From Halichondria panicea (lineage: Eukaryota > Porifera > Demospongiae > Suberitida > Halichondriidae), in assembly GCF_963675165.1 (NCBI RefSeq), contig NC_087377.1:11642632-11706631 (forward strand): a stretch of 64,000 nt of DNA. Direction: 5' to 3'. Both the position numbers and the translations under genes were made by a program. Every line of letters starts with the position of its first letter. The stretch's first letter is position 1. The notes under the pieces were generated by a model. That model had not been told where the DNA came from, did not search any database, and worked only from the letters and a program-made list of their open reading frames with translations. This document shows, piece after piece, positions 33,121-46,285 of this stretch.

Positions 33121-35435
33121 TTGCCTCCTATAGCACTTACTCTAGTTATAATAAATGTAACACTTTTGTCTAACTATATATGCAAGCTTATGTGTAATGA
33201 ATATTCTTACCAAAAGTTGAATGGGTGTGGTGTGGTGATGACTCAATAGCTTAATTGCATGTATACCACGGTATACATTTCGCACATTGCATATGCATAC
33301 AAATGCACTATTGATTGCTGTAAAAAAATGGGTTGAAATAACCATTTTTGGTTTACCTGAATTGCAAAATTGCACACAAAATGCAATTCAGGTAACCAAA
33401 AATGGGTCGTTTCAACCCATTTTTTTTACAGTATATAATAATTATTATTATAATCAGTTTACTCAAATCTATATAATTATTTTTATTACAGTTAGAAATG
33501 TATTTAGAAGGTAAGAAACCAATAAATTGTATCTTATGAATGTCATTATAATTATGTGTGAGTTACTCCCCCATTCACAGGCCAATAAATATACACTGTG
33601 TATGCTCAGATAATTGTGAATTGTTTAGGTTTCCTATACATTGTATATCCTCAAGACAATTTAACAGTAGATGTGGAAATAGGAGAGCAGCCTAGGGTTG
33701 GTGTAGGGCTCCAGACACAAGAGATGTATTCCACTATTAAGTTAAGTGTGTGGTTAATTAAAGCGGGATTGGTTTGTGGTTAGCAGCTGTGATGCCATCA
33801 AAACGGTAGAAAATAGTAGAATGTGCCAGTAGTTTTTGGGTGTTATCTCAACAGAGAATGTTCTTGGCATCAAAATGTAGTCCGTTTATAAGCTAACTAA
33901 AATAAAGCTTAGCTTTAATTCAATTTCTGAACAATAAAAAAACTCATAATTATAATCACCTAAATACTGGTAAATTAGATTGTCAGGAAATCTAAATCAT
34001 TCAACACAAAGTCTGAGACTTTCCTTAGCTGTTTAATGTTTAGTGTTTCACTACTCTAACTATAACATTCTATTGATCACCACAAAACCACCATAATTAT
34101 GATGTTTTCACGGAAACATTTTTTTACAATTGAGTACATTTTATAACTACCCACATCTTTGTGGTTATCTACTCTCAAGGCTGCAAGCACTGTACATCAT
34201 GTAAACATTTAGACCGTGTTTGTCAGTGACATCATTTGCATTGTTAAATTGGCCTTTGTACATTTGCATATCTATGACGTTGTGACAGAGATTAATGTAT
34301 GGCTCTCTCCCTCCTGCTTTCTTGTTTCCATGCATGCACGCTTATAATTTTCAGTGCTTTCTTTGGCCAATCCTAGCCATTTTCACATTGCAAATCATAA
34401 ATGTGCCTGTTTTTTGGAAATCTAAAACAGATCTATCTTCCTACACCACATGCATGCACGGACCAACTGTCTGCATGGGTTGATGTTGACTTTACCGGCA
34501 TTAATTTTATATATCTACTTCATCCACCATGCACATGCATGTACCATAATTATGCATGGGTTGTTGTTGAACTTCCTGTGTAATTATCTGCATATAGATC
34601 AGTAACCATAATTCAATCCTGAAAGTAAATCCTACAGCTTCCCCAATCATCTGGGATGACCAAGGATGTTGTTGAACTTCCACATAGTTACTCCTATCTG
34701 ATTTAGATCTACCCATAATTCAATCATATAATTATAGGTAAATCCTACAGCTTCGCCCATGCACGATGCACATGGACCATCTGCAATAATGCCTGCATGG
34801 GCTGTTGTTGGTGACTCTTATCCAAGAGATGGCCAACTTTAAAACTGTCAAAATGAATTAAAGTTTCTCGGTAGACACAACGTCGTTGCTGTAGTATAGC
34901 CACGCCTGCGACGCCAAATAAAAAACACCAAGTCGATTCAAATGGCTCATTCGCTAAATATAATACCCCAATATTATAGGCTGTTTGAGTTACACAATTA
35001 ACCTGGTGCTAGATCTAATAGTAACATTCCTCAGTGCATGATTAGCAATACTATATATAATATTATTATAGGCAAGTGCATAATTATAAAAAGCACTCAT
35101 ATAATTATGGATTATAAGTTATACATTATACCGTAGTGTTTGATTAGTAATATCTATATAGTGCATGTGGGTATAGTATATACTATAATATAGTGATTTT
35201 AGTTTCATTATAAACATCAGGTACAACTAATTATATGCTCATTGTGGTCAGGCATCTGTGACGTATAGGTTTGGAGGAATGCTTTTTGTGTACAGTCTAT
35301 TGGAGTTGTGTACTCTTCCTAATGAACTCTTGATGTTACCCATAATTAGGGTGTGGTCGTCACAGCCCAGTAATTATACTACTTCCATGGACTACAGGAA
35401 GTCTAAATAGAGATCTATACTTCTGAAGAAAATTA
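33121..35435. other. Intergenic, repeats only
   Basis: 5' flank of the tyrosinase gene, then the hairpin MITE at 33318. A worn relative of the 43401 inverted-repeat arm is at about 34267-34400 (ggccaatcctagccattttc). No gene is seen. Confidence 0.45.
33318..33431. mobile_element. Hairpin MITE, CTGTAAAAAA ends
   Basis: The left arm (ctgtaaaaaaatgggttgaa, then ccatttttggtt, cctgaattgcaaaattg) pairs with the right arm ending caacccattttttttacag. It shares its terminus with the hairpin at 28631 but not its interior. It sits about 200 bp upstream of the tyrosinase start. Confidence 0.75.
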
Positions 35436-36961
35436 ATGGATAGATCTACTTATGTTGAAAGAGACTGTCATACACAAAGTCAGACATTCGAACCTTGTAG
35501 GCCAACCGAAGCTGATGTTGGGAGAGAGACTGGCCATTCTGCAAACAAATTCAGGGCTAGATCTATATCTAGCACAAGTAGTGATGATGTCGAGAGAGAC
35601 TGCTCTAGATCTGTTAAGAGAACCAGGCCCCAGAGTGATGTTGAGGGAGACTCTCCAATAAAAATACCTCGTGTTTTCAACAGTGTTCACGATCAGTCGC
35701 TCTACTTAGCTACTTCAAAGGATAAGATTGAAGAAGCTATATTTCTCTTAGCCCAAGGAGCTAATCCAAACTATATCTTTCCAGAACCACCTAGGTATAG
35801 CACACTTCACAAAGCATGCTACAATAACAACTCACAATTAATAAAGGAACTACTAAAACATGATGTACTGAACACAATCAATCTAAAGACGATCAATGGC
35901 TATACTCCCTTGCACATAGCGTGCGTGTTTGGACACATACAATGCATAAAGCTTCTTCTCGAAAGCTGTATCTGCAATACAGGTAATTTTGTATGAAAAA
36001 GGCTGTTTTATCCACAAAAGAGACCTCCATTATCCTGCATGCATGCTTGGAAAATGCGTTGACCATGCAATGGCCTAACTCCATTGACTCATGCACTCAC
36101 TGGGTTTCTGAATCTGATTCACTATTATACTTGGCTAATTGCTGTTGAAATTCTAGTAATGCCATGCATGTCTGTGGTAAAATTAATGCTGCATGCATGC
36201 ATGTACATTGTATATATTTATCATTTGCATCGTATAAATTATCCACTTATTTAACTGCCAGAAGTGAAAAATAACGAAGATAAAACACCCTTGGATCTGG
36301 TAAAAGCAAAAGCAAAAGGTGAACTAAATGGAAAATTCAACAAAATCCAGAAGTACATGGAATGTTTTTTGCTAACAGCCCACCTAGCAATACCTTTATG
36401 ACAAGTAAGCTCGTCCATGCATGTTTTTATACTCATGCAGTCTGCTGCATACATGAATGATATAATTGGCTGCATGTCATGAGTTCATGCATGCATGTGT
36501 ATTATAATTATATACAGTCTGCTGCAAGCTATGCTCAAAATTAACAGTGTTTTCATTGTGTATACCAGTATAACTGCTTATACATGCAGGTTCTGACGTG
36601 TTTTCCCATCGTATTGATATTGACAAGCACCTGCGTTCACTTTTGGAGGTCTTATCTGAAGTGTTTTGTAAATGGTTTGAATTTGGAGTTGAACTTCAAA
36701 TTGAAGGCTCTGAGCTAGAGGTATATATAAGATAATTTATTATCAATCAATGTATAACAATGTATACGTTTCAGCGATTCAGTATGGAAAATCAAGGAGT
36801 CCAACAACAGTGTTTCACAGCTATGCTGGTATATTTTTTCACTCATGCATGATACAACTTCTACTTGGTCAAGCATCATTAGGGTAGTGCAGTCACGTAC
36901 TGTTAACTGTCCACATTTAGTGAAGCAACTTATCAATTTGGCCGAAAAATTTGCTAAGTAA
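35436..36961 (+). CDS. Ankyrin-repeat protein with C-terminal death-like domain
   Basis: Exons: 35436-35982, 36262-36318, 36590-36720, 36775-36828 and 36893-36961, with matching phases (1, 1, 0, 0), total 858 nt (285 aa). Residues 1-85 are polar, with repeated VERDC motifs and basic VKRTRP. Ankyrin repeats run from about 86 to 200 (STLHKACYNNN, YTPLHIACVFGH, DKTPLDLV). The last 80 residues (LLEVLSEVFCKWFEFGVEL, ELERFSMENQG, QQQCFTAML, LVKQLINLAEKFAK) have the helix and tryptophan pattern of the death-domain superfamily; this is inferred from pattern only. If exon 2 does not use its gtgaac donor at 36319, translation ends at 36401 and gives a short ankyrin-only form. It probably acts inside the cell as an adaptor in apoptotic or innate immune signalling. 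No link to the flanking genes is visible. Confidence 0.65.
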
Positions 36962-37077
36962 TTTCTTTATTATCTTCATTCCGTTAATTACTACATGTAC
37001 TATTTCCCCATGCAGCACAATACTCAAGCGTACCTATTTTGCCTATAATTATGCTAGCCTATAATTATATATATATA

Positions 37078-37461
37078 CAGTGGAACCTCCATTAACGACC
37101 ACCTCCGAAGAGCAACCACACGCTATATAACGACCAAGAGCTCAGGTCCGGATTGAAACTACAATGACTTCAATGTAAAGCAACCTCTCAGGAGCGACCA
37201 CCTCTCTACTCCGCGTATATAACGAGCAGTTTTCTAGTCTCTGATCAGCTTTAGTAATGGAAAATAACCTCCCAGAACAGACAGCCACACTCAGCTATAT
37301 AGACTCATCTATCTATAGGTGCGCTTGAGCATATCTGCAAAATTATATATAGTCATTAGATTCGAGGTAAGGTCGTTTTTAAGCCGCGGCTATTCCCGAA
37401 ATATAGCCATCTCGCTATTCCGGCCAAGCTGCATGGTGACCGGATTAACAAGAGTCTACTG
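37078..37461. mobile_element. Pogo/Tigger-like MITE
   Basis: The ends cagtggaacctccattaacg and ccggattaacaagagtctactg are inverted relatives. The same consensus appears at 4567 (cagtagactatcgttaatcc) and 54741. The right flank is not a clean TA, so the limits are approximate. Confidence 0.5.
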
Positions 37462-38649
37462 AACCAATGAAATACTGCGTTCTCTCTGATAATGATTTGT
37501 GTTGACTATAATAGTTATGTTAGCAACACAATAAGTGCTTAGATTCAGACAGCGTGCATGGTTGACAGCTTATAATTATTAGCCTTGATCCCATGCCGCA
37601 CTATCTATAAGGCCTGTGAAGGAGGCTATCATCATAGATAATAGAAATTTCCTATTATAATTATGCCCTATTATATCTATGATTCCATGCATACATAAAT
37701 ACTCCATTGTATAGTACGAGAGGAGACTGCATAGAATAATTTTATTATGTGTGTGTCTGAGTTGGCATGTGCTGCCACACCGGCGTCAATTAGCTGCCGC
37801 CATTTGTCTAGTATATGTTAATTATAATAAAGTCTTCAATTAACATGGGAGAGGCAGTGCCGTTACTTTATAAGGAACGAGTGTTTATGCTGTCAATAGC
37901 ATTATCTCTGACAGACGTGAGAGCGTGTGTGTTGATGAAGTAAGGCATAATTATAATTATACGTATTTCAACCCCCTCCCAAAGCAATGTGATTTGCTCG
38001 GCTAACACTGATTTGATTGATCTCAGCCGAGTTCAGAGTGGTGCCGAGTGTTGTACTACTGGTGGGGTAGTGGCTTTCATAGACAATGCAGAAAGATGTT
38101 TCCGATTAAGTGACTTGACTCTTTAAATACTCCACTTAACTACTCCATAATAGTTTCACAGACAAAACACATTATGTTTACTGCATATGGTTGCTAAGGT
38201 TTTAAAGTTGTGGTAACTAAAATTATTAATGTGCTACTCAGGGATATGCCCACTGGTCCATGTTGGTCCATACTAACCAACTCTCAGCAGCCACTGTTGG
38301 CTTGCATCAGAATCTTTTTTCCAATTCTTTTACTCATAGACAAGAACGTTCTTTGAGAGACTATGATTATCGCTATGATCCAAGATGCTTATAATCGAAC
38401 TATGTGTATATAAGGCGTATAATTGCGAACGGCGACTTTCACTCAAATATACCCCCACCCGCGGCCTCAAATTGAGGCTTACACATGTGGCTATGATAAT
38501 TGGAATAATAGGCAGAACCATGAGCATGCATGCCATAAAACAATAATATGGTAAATTTTTTAGCAAAATTGGTCAATGCATAATTATATGCATGCATGCC
38601 TAGTAACCATGCTGTCCCTAGGAACATATGAGTTATAGCCAGTAAGTTA

Positions 38650-38791
38650 TAGTTAAACAATGGCCTCGAGTGGTATATTTGATTTACACGCGAGAGTAAT
38701 CTGATAAACCACGAGGCGCAGCCGAGTTGGTTTATCTGATTACTCGAGCGTGTAAAGCAAATATACCACGAGAGGCCATAGTTTAACTGGC
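38650..38791. repeat. Inverted repeat, about 65-bp arms
   Basis: The left arm (agttaaacaatggcctcgag, tggtatatttg, gagagtaatctgataaacca) pairs with the right arm (tggtttatctgattactcga, aatataccacga, ggccatagtttaact). The loop is cgaggcgcagccgag. Confidence 0.75.
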
Positions 38792-39482
38792 TTGTACTAT
38801 GTTTAGAACTGTACTACTATGTTTAGCTACTTCCTGTCATGCTTCTTCAATGAATATGCTTATAACTACTGTTTGACGTCACTGTTGCTATAGCTATGCA
38901 ATGAATTTGCTATTTTTTTTAAAAAGCGATGGCTGATTCAAGCAAGCGTCTATGATTCAAGCAAGCAATTGTGAAGGCTGTGTTTCTGCATCTTTATAGA
39001 AGGCACTTCAAGAAAGTACACTGGTGCTACTTGTCTACAAAGAGTGCAAATGTACCCCAAAATATCATTCCACAAGCCTACTGTACTGGCCCAGTGCAGT
39101 GCAGTCTCTTTAGTCTGAGAAACACTTGGCAGTCTGGACCCTTCTTACTGCTCCTGGTCCCATGCAGCAATGTAATAAGCAGGTTGTGACAACCAATGTT
39201 GAAAGTTGAAAAAAAGCAACACAAACAAACCAGTATCGTTCGATTCACGATCACGGAGTTCTTCGAAATTTGCCTCCTTTTTGGAACTATTCATCGCTCG
39301 AACTTGGCTCTTTTTATGTTGACTAAAATCATTAGTAGTCTGTTTTGTATTGAATTCTCTCTAACTCTAATATTGCTAATATTGATTGAATTGAGTAGTG
39401 TGTCATTGTTTTAATTGAAACAGTGTGTCAATTTTGTTGCAAAGGTGGGATACTGTATTCAGTTCTAGCTGTACATGTAGTT

Positions 39483-39550
39483 TGACCACAGCCATGGTAT
39501 ATGGCAGTTATACACTAGGGTATAACTGCCATATACCATGGCTGTGGTCA
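39483..39550. repeat. Perfect short hairpin, 30-bp arms and 8-nt loop
   Basis: tgaccacagccatggtatat (continuing ggcagttata) pairs perfectly with its reverse complement across the loop cactaggg. The size suits a small-RNA precursor, but a young MITE is equally possible. Confidence 0.8.
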
Positions 39551-40013
39551 GACAGGTTGTATAAGTAGTATAAACTACAACTGAAGCCTTTGATCTTTGG
39601 TGCAACCATAGTACAACAATCCTTATAGAATTATAATGAATGGCATTTTCTTGAACTCCATCCAACATTATAATTGGTGTACTCCAAAACTACAAAACTA
39701 CATTAATTCCTGTATAATTATAGTGACACCCACTATTAGAATCTAAGTGAGGTGTTTACGTGCCAGAATCGTCCTAAATATCTCCCCTACACTCACCATG
39801 TACAGTCTCAGACAATCCTTGTTCACCTGTGTGTGCGTGTGTGTGTGTGTGCATATTTGGAGGGGGGGATATTGCTGAGCTGTATAAGGTGTAAACATAA
39901 GTATAATAATGTGCTATACTACTAAAGAAATAGCCATGACGGAGTTTAGGGGATATATATGTAAAGCTCCAGTAGGTTACACAGGCACCATTATCACATG
40001 ACCACCCACCCAC

Positions 40014-40376
40014 CTTAGTGCCCAGCTCTGCAGTACAGATGCAGGCTGCATGCCTCTCTCTCACTGCATGGTTGGCCGCCTGGCTCTGGGAGATGTAGAA
40101 GTCCACCTGCACACACACATAAATTATACACACATCAACATCACAACAACATTGAGTAATAATAGGATAACGTAAAATGTATCTTAAGATAGTCCACATA
40201 TTTTTGCACAAGATCGTTAGTCTAAGCACACCGTCCATAAGCATCTTTTTTAGGCACTCAAGTAACAATCTAACACTTTACAAAAGATTGCAAAAATCCC
40301 ATCACTCACTCACCACTTTGTGGATGTGCTGCTCTACCAGCTGCACTCTCCTGGTCTGTGTGACCACCCTCCAGGT
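40014..40376 (-). CDS. Two intact exons of an ARM/HEAT-like gene (partial)
   Basis: Exon 40314-40376 (TWRVVTQTRRVQLVEQHIHK) and exon 40014-40106 (VDFYISQSQAANHAVRERHA, then CTAELGTK) are both phase 0. They have clean acceptors (ttaag, gtgcag) and donors (gtgagt, gtgggt) and are open. The NHAVRE...AELGTK pattern resembles a HEAT repeat second helix. No further exons of this copy are recognised, so it may be a fragment or continue through exons I cannot find. These exons do not overlap those at 4.9-6.3 and 13.3-15.8 kb; linking them to the same parent gene is inference from strand and style. Confidence 0.5.
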
Positions 40377-41600
40377 CTTAAGAGTAGAGCCTCACACCAT
40401 TAGTCCCATGCATAGTACCTGAGGGAGAGGGAGAGATAGTGAAATACAGTGGAACAAACAAAGGACGTTAACAAAGAACCTTGAGAAAAGGGACACTGTA
40501 ATAATAACTTCCGTCCTCGAACTTTCCTCCAAAAACTATAATTATAACCTCCGAAAAAAAAACAACCTCTCTATCATATTAAGTGCCTTAAGTCAATAAC
40601 AATAGTACAGTATGTAAAATGGTAAGCATCAGTCAACTAATAAACACATCCTGTAGTAGAGTGCATGGGTAGATTTGGTAAAGACTTCAGATTGAATAAG
40701 CAATAAACACTCTGATCCCACCACATTAAGTGATATAATTATAGTTTTGGAAAAGGTCACACAACCTACAACCATTAGATAATTATTTACTTACTGTATA
40801 TAGGTGACTGCTTTTATATATAGCACTGCTACATGTGTCGGTCATCCAGAGCATCCATTATAGTTAATCACTTCCGTCAAGTAACCAGCATTGTCATTGC
40901 GACACGTACAAATCTTTAATAGTGGGGAAATGTGATAATAATTGAGCAGGTAATATATGATTATTGTCAGAAGCTTATTCTCAAGAGCTATATAAGAGCC
41001 AATTAGACAAAGGCTAACATCTGTATGCTACACAGAAAATAGCCCTAGCTCTGTCGACATGGATGCATGGTTAGCTTTTGTCTTCACACACTGCTTTGTA
41101 AATGTACTTTGTTACGTTTGCACAGAGAGAGAAGGCTCACAAAATTAGGCTGAAACTGGAGTATAGCAAAGACCGCAGTAATTATATGCTAGGTGTTCAG
41201 GCTGTAAGCAGGATATGAGTATAATTGTGTTGTGTCAGTGATGAATAAGCTAGCAGAGTATACTACTTTTCGTATATTACATGAACCATGCATATAAGTA
41301 CTTCATTAAGTTGACAATTAAGGTGAGGTGAACGAGTTAAAACCACGCCCACATACGATTTTTCTCCTTGCACATTAATTTTTATGTACAACTTTTGCTG
41401 GGTCACTGCATGTTATTTACTAATAGGTGACTATTGTAAGTAAAAAGAGTTCATAGCCTGGTCAAGGCAAAACTAGCATGCATGCATTTGCTACCCGATA
41501 GAATTATAGAGTTAATTGGGATTAGCATGCAACAGTATCATATATATATATATAGTTATGCATGTAAACTACTAGATTTTGATGATGACCTGCATGATGT

Positions 41601-41883
41601 CAAGAGTATATGATATAGAGAGAGTATCGAACGTAGGCATATACTGTACATCAGATGTATGCAGAGAGTAACGTGACTTCCTGTATCTGTCACAAGCTTG
41701 GAATTTGCACACTGACCAATCCAAGCGTGGGTGATGTAATCTACTTTCTTGATAGATTACATCACCCACACTTGGATTGGTCAGTGCAAATTGTGACAGA
41801 TACAGGAGTCACGTTACTCTCCGTATACATCTGATGTACAGTATGCCTACGTTCGATACTCTCTTCTCTATCATATACTCTTG
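41601..41883. repeat. Large near-perfect hairpin, about 135-bp arms
   Basis: The left arm from caagagtatatgatatagag to gggtgatgtaatct is mirrored by agattacatcacccac to tatcatatactcttg. The loop is about 10 nt (actttcttga). Differences between arms are a few substitutions and a short insertion (aagcttgga) in the left arm. Confidence 0.85.
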
Positions 41884-42499
41884 CTGGTGTGTATAGGCCT
41901 ATAGGGACAAAACAAAAACAGCTGTTGACTGTCATGTGCTCGAAAGCATTGTCAAGTACCGTACTATACGTGTACATATAAGCTATTAAAATAGACATTG
42001 AGGGACTGTATACATAGAATTCCTATTATTAATTTTCGATGTTGATGCATTATAGTAACAATTGGTGTGTATAATAATCAACCCAGAGTGCCCACTGCAG
42101 TATACACAATGTCATGAGCAATAGTGCACTGGCTGCTTCATAGCTATACAAGTTATAGGTGCACAGTGACAGTTGGGCCTAACAAACAATGAATAGTGGG
42201 TACATGGTGTTTTCCTATAATTATATATATTATTCCTATAGGCCTAAAGTTCGAGGTATTATAACGAATAATGGACTTGAGAAACACAGTGAGGGGTAAA
42301 ATTGTAATCAGTGATTGAAATGAAAATTAATGTGCAATGAGCTATGTGTTAACAGTAATCCTGCCTATATCAATACTAGCCGATGCTATAGACAATGTAC
42401 TTCTACAAATGTTCCTTAATTATTGATGAGCAGTTATAAACGATAAATCCATACTACATACTTATTATAGTGCTTGGCGCATTAAAAACGATCGATGCA

Positions 42500-42940
<441 letters not shown>

Positions 42941-43400
42941 ATAATAATGTTTGTAGTTTGGACTCTACAGATACTAAAAACTAGATAGTCATACAAGAAC
43001 ATTTTGGAGAGATTCATTAGCGACCTAGGAGAACAATGTATACACACATGCTGGTGGATAGTCCCTAATATTGTTTGATCAGTGCACTATATGCAAATAC
43101 TATATAAGGGAGGTCATTGTACTACACAGAAAGCTTGTGTGTCAGCAAATGAATCGCATAGTGGACAGTTTTGGTGTCTCAGGTGCATCACAGCAATGAT
43201 GTTATGAAAGATTTAATTTGATTGGCGATCTACAGTAAAATTAACCAAATTGCCAGATTTAAATTAATTTCCAGTTATACTGTAGCACTGACAGCTATTT
43301 TGCATATTAGCAGCAAAAATTATTACTCTAGATCTATATCATTGTCATTACTATACAGTCTAGAGCCCAAAATGGATGGACATGCTAAACAATAATTATT

Positions 43401-43956
43401 ATCCGACTAGAAAAACATTTGCAATGTGAAAAATTGCTAGGATTGGCCAGGGGAACCACAAAAAAGCGTGGGAACAAGAAATCAGACGAGAGCATAACTC
43501 CAATCCGTTACAACGTCAATCACATGTATACTGGTAGTTTTCCCATGTTTTCCCAGCCAATATGCCACGCAATTTTTACTGGTGGAGTGATGACCAATCC
43601 CTATATATATTTATTATACATCCATTTTAGAATGTGGGGCACATAATCATGATGATTTGTGATGAATTGATGTTCCTAATACATGCAGTGTTGAGCACAG
43701 GTGCACACAGTCCATCCATGCGTAGTAACATGCACGGACCGTACTGGTGACTGCATGGAATGATGTGGTGGATGGAAGCTGATAGGTGGATCTGGAACAC
43801 AGTCTATTATTTAATATACTATGTATTGTACATGTTCATGACGTTGTAACGGATTGGAGTTATGCTCTCGTCTGATTTCTTGTTCCCACGCTTTTTTGTG
43901 GTTCCCCTGGCCAATCCTAGCAATTTTTCACATTGCAAATGTTTTTCTAGTCGGAT
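43401..43956. mobile_element. Element with 118-bp perfect terminal inverted repeats
   Basis: The arm 43401-43518 (starting atccgactagaaaaacattt, ending ccgttacaacgtca) is the exact reverse complement of 43839-43956. The 320-bp centre has no ORF. No clear target duplication is seen. Older relatives of the arm lie at about 26021 and 34290. The lack of differences between arms suggests recent insertion or gene conversion. Confidence 0.85.
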
Positions 43957-44510
43957 TCCCTTTCTTTTTCAGTACAGTTTACGTATCATGACATGCATAA
44001 GTGGAACGTTAAGAGGCAGTACAAGAAGAGAAGACAGGACTAATCAGATATCTTCTAGAATATCTCTGGACTAATAATTATAGTATAATGAGTAATAATT
44101 TATTGCTTGATAATTATGTTGAATTTGCGAATCAGTATTAAATGACAGCCATTTTAAGAGCATGATATCTAGCCAGTGCATATAGCATGCCTTTCAGAGA
44201 AAGGGAGCTAGAGCTGAACAGTGTGAAGAAAAGGAACACCTCAGGCTCTGGAAAAGCACTGCTGCACTGATTTTAGGCGCACGGTTTATTAGCCACGCCT
44301 ATCTATTATTATTGGCCACAACACAATTGCTGAGTCATTAAAGATGGCGGAATTGTCTAGGTAAGAGAAATAGAGACTGAGAGGTCATCTGCCTTGTGGA
44401 AGCAATCGCAAATCTGAAGAAGCGCTTTGTAATCCAGGTTGTAGTCGTTTGGAAACCCTGTGCAGAATGTCCTGGAGATGGCTGTACTTGGAGTAAATGC
44501 TGGGCAAGAA

Positions 44511-44549
44511 ACTTACTTACTTACTTACTTACTCACTTACTTACTTAGT
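44511..44549. repeat. (ACTT)n microsatellite
   Basis: Nine or so acttacttactt units with one change. Confidence 0.9.
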
Positions 44550-45947
44550 CAGTCAGACAAAGAGCGGTGAAACGTCGAAATAGTGCAATTTTTAAAATGA
44601 AAATATTCATTCATTAAAATGTTTATGGATTATGAAATGAGAGATACAAATAGAGAAAAGGCTAAATAAACTATCTGTTCAGCCAGTTTCTTGATGTGGC
44701 CTTTCCCTGCAGAGATAGAACAGTTTGAACATGAGTCAAAATAATTGAAATATTGCTAAACACAGGCAAACCCACTGCCAATCCTATGTAAAACCTACTG
44801 GTTTTACTAATAGCAATATCAACAGTATTGCCTAATTTGATGTGTATAGTTATATAGATAGATACACTCACCTCTACTTGAACATTAACATTTTCTACTG
44901 TGAAAGTTAGAACTCTTTAGATCAAAGTGTACATGATGACAGCAACATGTATGGTAAGTTAAACTAATAAGATAGACTTGCTGGATCTAGAATAAGATTG
45001 TACATATTAGATCCCATTTGAGCAGGGAACTATGAGCTATAGTACGCGGGTACTATATAGATTGCTCTGGGCTACAAACTACAACATTATAATTATACAT
45101 TAATTTGTATTGTCATTTACAAGAAGATACACATAAAAAATTAGATGCTTTGTCTAGTAACATAATAATAGAACTAGAATGGAAGAGAGAAGCTCTAGAG
45201 TATTTTTTGGCTTTGTTCGAGAGTAGTAGGAGCCGCTCGTTTCTTGGGCAGTGTGCTGTACTTTTTTGCTGCAAGACTGCATGGGGGAAGAGCTGGATGT
45301 AGGGAAGTGCTGGGATTCTAGCTTTGGCTTCCTCCTTTGGCTTTGTTCAAGAGTATATAGTATAGGAGCCGCTCATTTGCTGGGCTTGTTTGCTGCAAAT
45401 TTTAGCTTAAGTGCATGTCTTCATTTCGCTATGTGAGAGTAGTACGAGCCGCTCATTTCTTGGGAAGTGTTGTTTGCTGCAAAACTGTGGGAGGAGCTGG
45501 ATGTTTTCGTTTTGCAGGTGGAGCTAGGTCCAGGACTATAATTTTGTCCATTTAATAACTGAGGTGGAGAAACAGGGTTGACTTGAATAGAGACCACAGA
45601 TTTAGTAGAGCCACAGAGATGCCAACTTCAGATATTATAGTTTTCAAAAGAAATTATGCAGTTGCTAGGTTGGCTTGTTTATATAGGTTGACTGTTGCTA
45701 AGCTAGTGCATTTCTAGTAGCCAATAGGTTTTGAGATCTAAATCAGTTAGAACATGTGCATTCGTTATATATCTATGGTTATAGTGTCCTCATCCCTCGG
45801 GCTACGCCCTCGAGCTTTGGGACACTATAATACATAGATACCTCATGCCCATGTTCTAGAAACTAGACTATTTTGTCCATATTAAAGATATATACACAGC
45901 AGATCTATCATAGATATATTAAGTTGATACTGGATTATGTATTAGTT

Positions 45948-46285
45948 ATTGCCCAACATGCCATATATTGCACGAGGGCGCCTGCAATAACTAACTTGTT
46001 GCCCAATGACGTCAAACTGGTCAAGTTTTTTCCCTTGTAAAAAGACACGTGTTTTGAGTAAATTTAGTTGATTCATGAATTCCATAGTATAAAAAATTAT
46101 ACAGTATAGGTTTTGTTCCCACAACTATAATGAAAATGTAGTAGCCTATAAATGGGAGGGTGGGGCATAAGTCTCAAAAGTAGTCTGACTTTCTTTCCTA
46201 AAATCTACTGCATTTACACAAAGTGCAAGTGCATATAATCCCAGTGCATTATGCCATTATTATAATGCAGTGCAATATAATTATT
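45948..46285. repeat. Interspersed element (inverted copy at 52955-53287)
   Basis: Blocks shared in reverse order with 52955-53287: ttgcccaatgacgtcaaact, acacgtgttttgagtaaatt, aatgggagggtggggcataa, tgcaagtgcatataatccca. No ORF; non-autonomous transposon likely. Confidence 0.7.

Larger units (their letters stand above)
36962..40013. other. Intergenic, repeats only
   Basis: It contains a pogo/Tigger-like element (about 37078-37461; cagtggaacctcc and aagagtctactg ends), a large imperfect inverted repeat at 38650-38791 and the hairpin at 39483. No gene is seen. Confidence 0.45.

Noticed and set aside
35433-35690. Minus-strand ORF opposite the ankyrin gene
   Set aside because: It is the shadow of a supported plus-strand exon with ankyrin motifs and matching splice phases.
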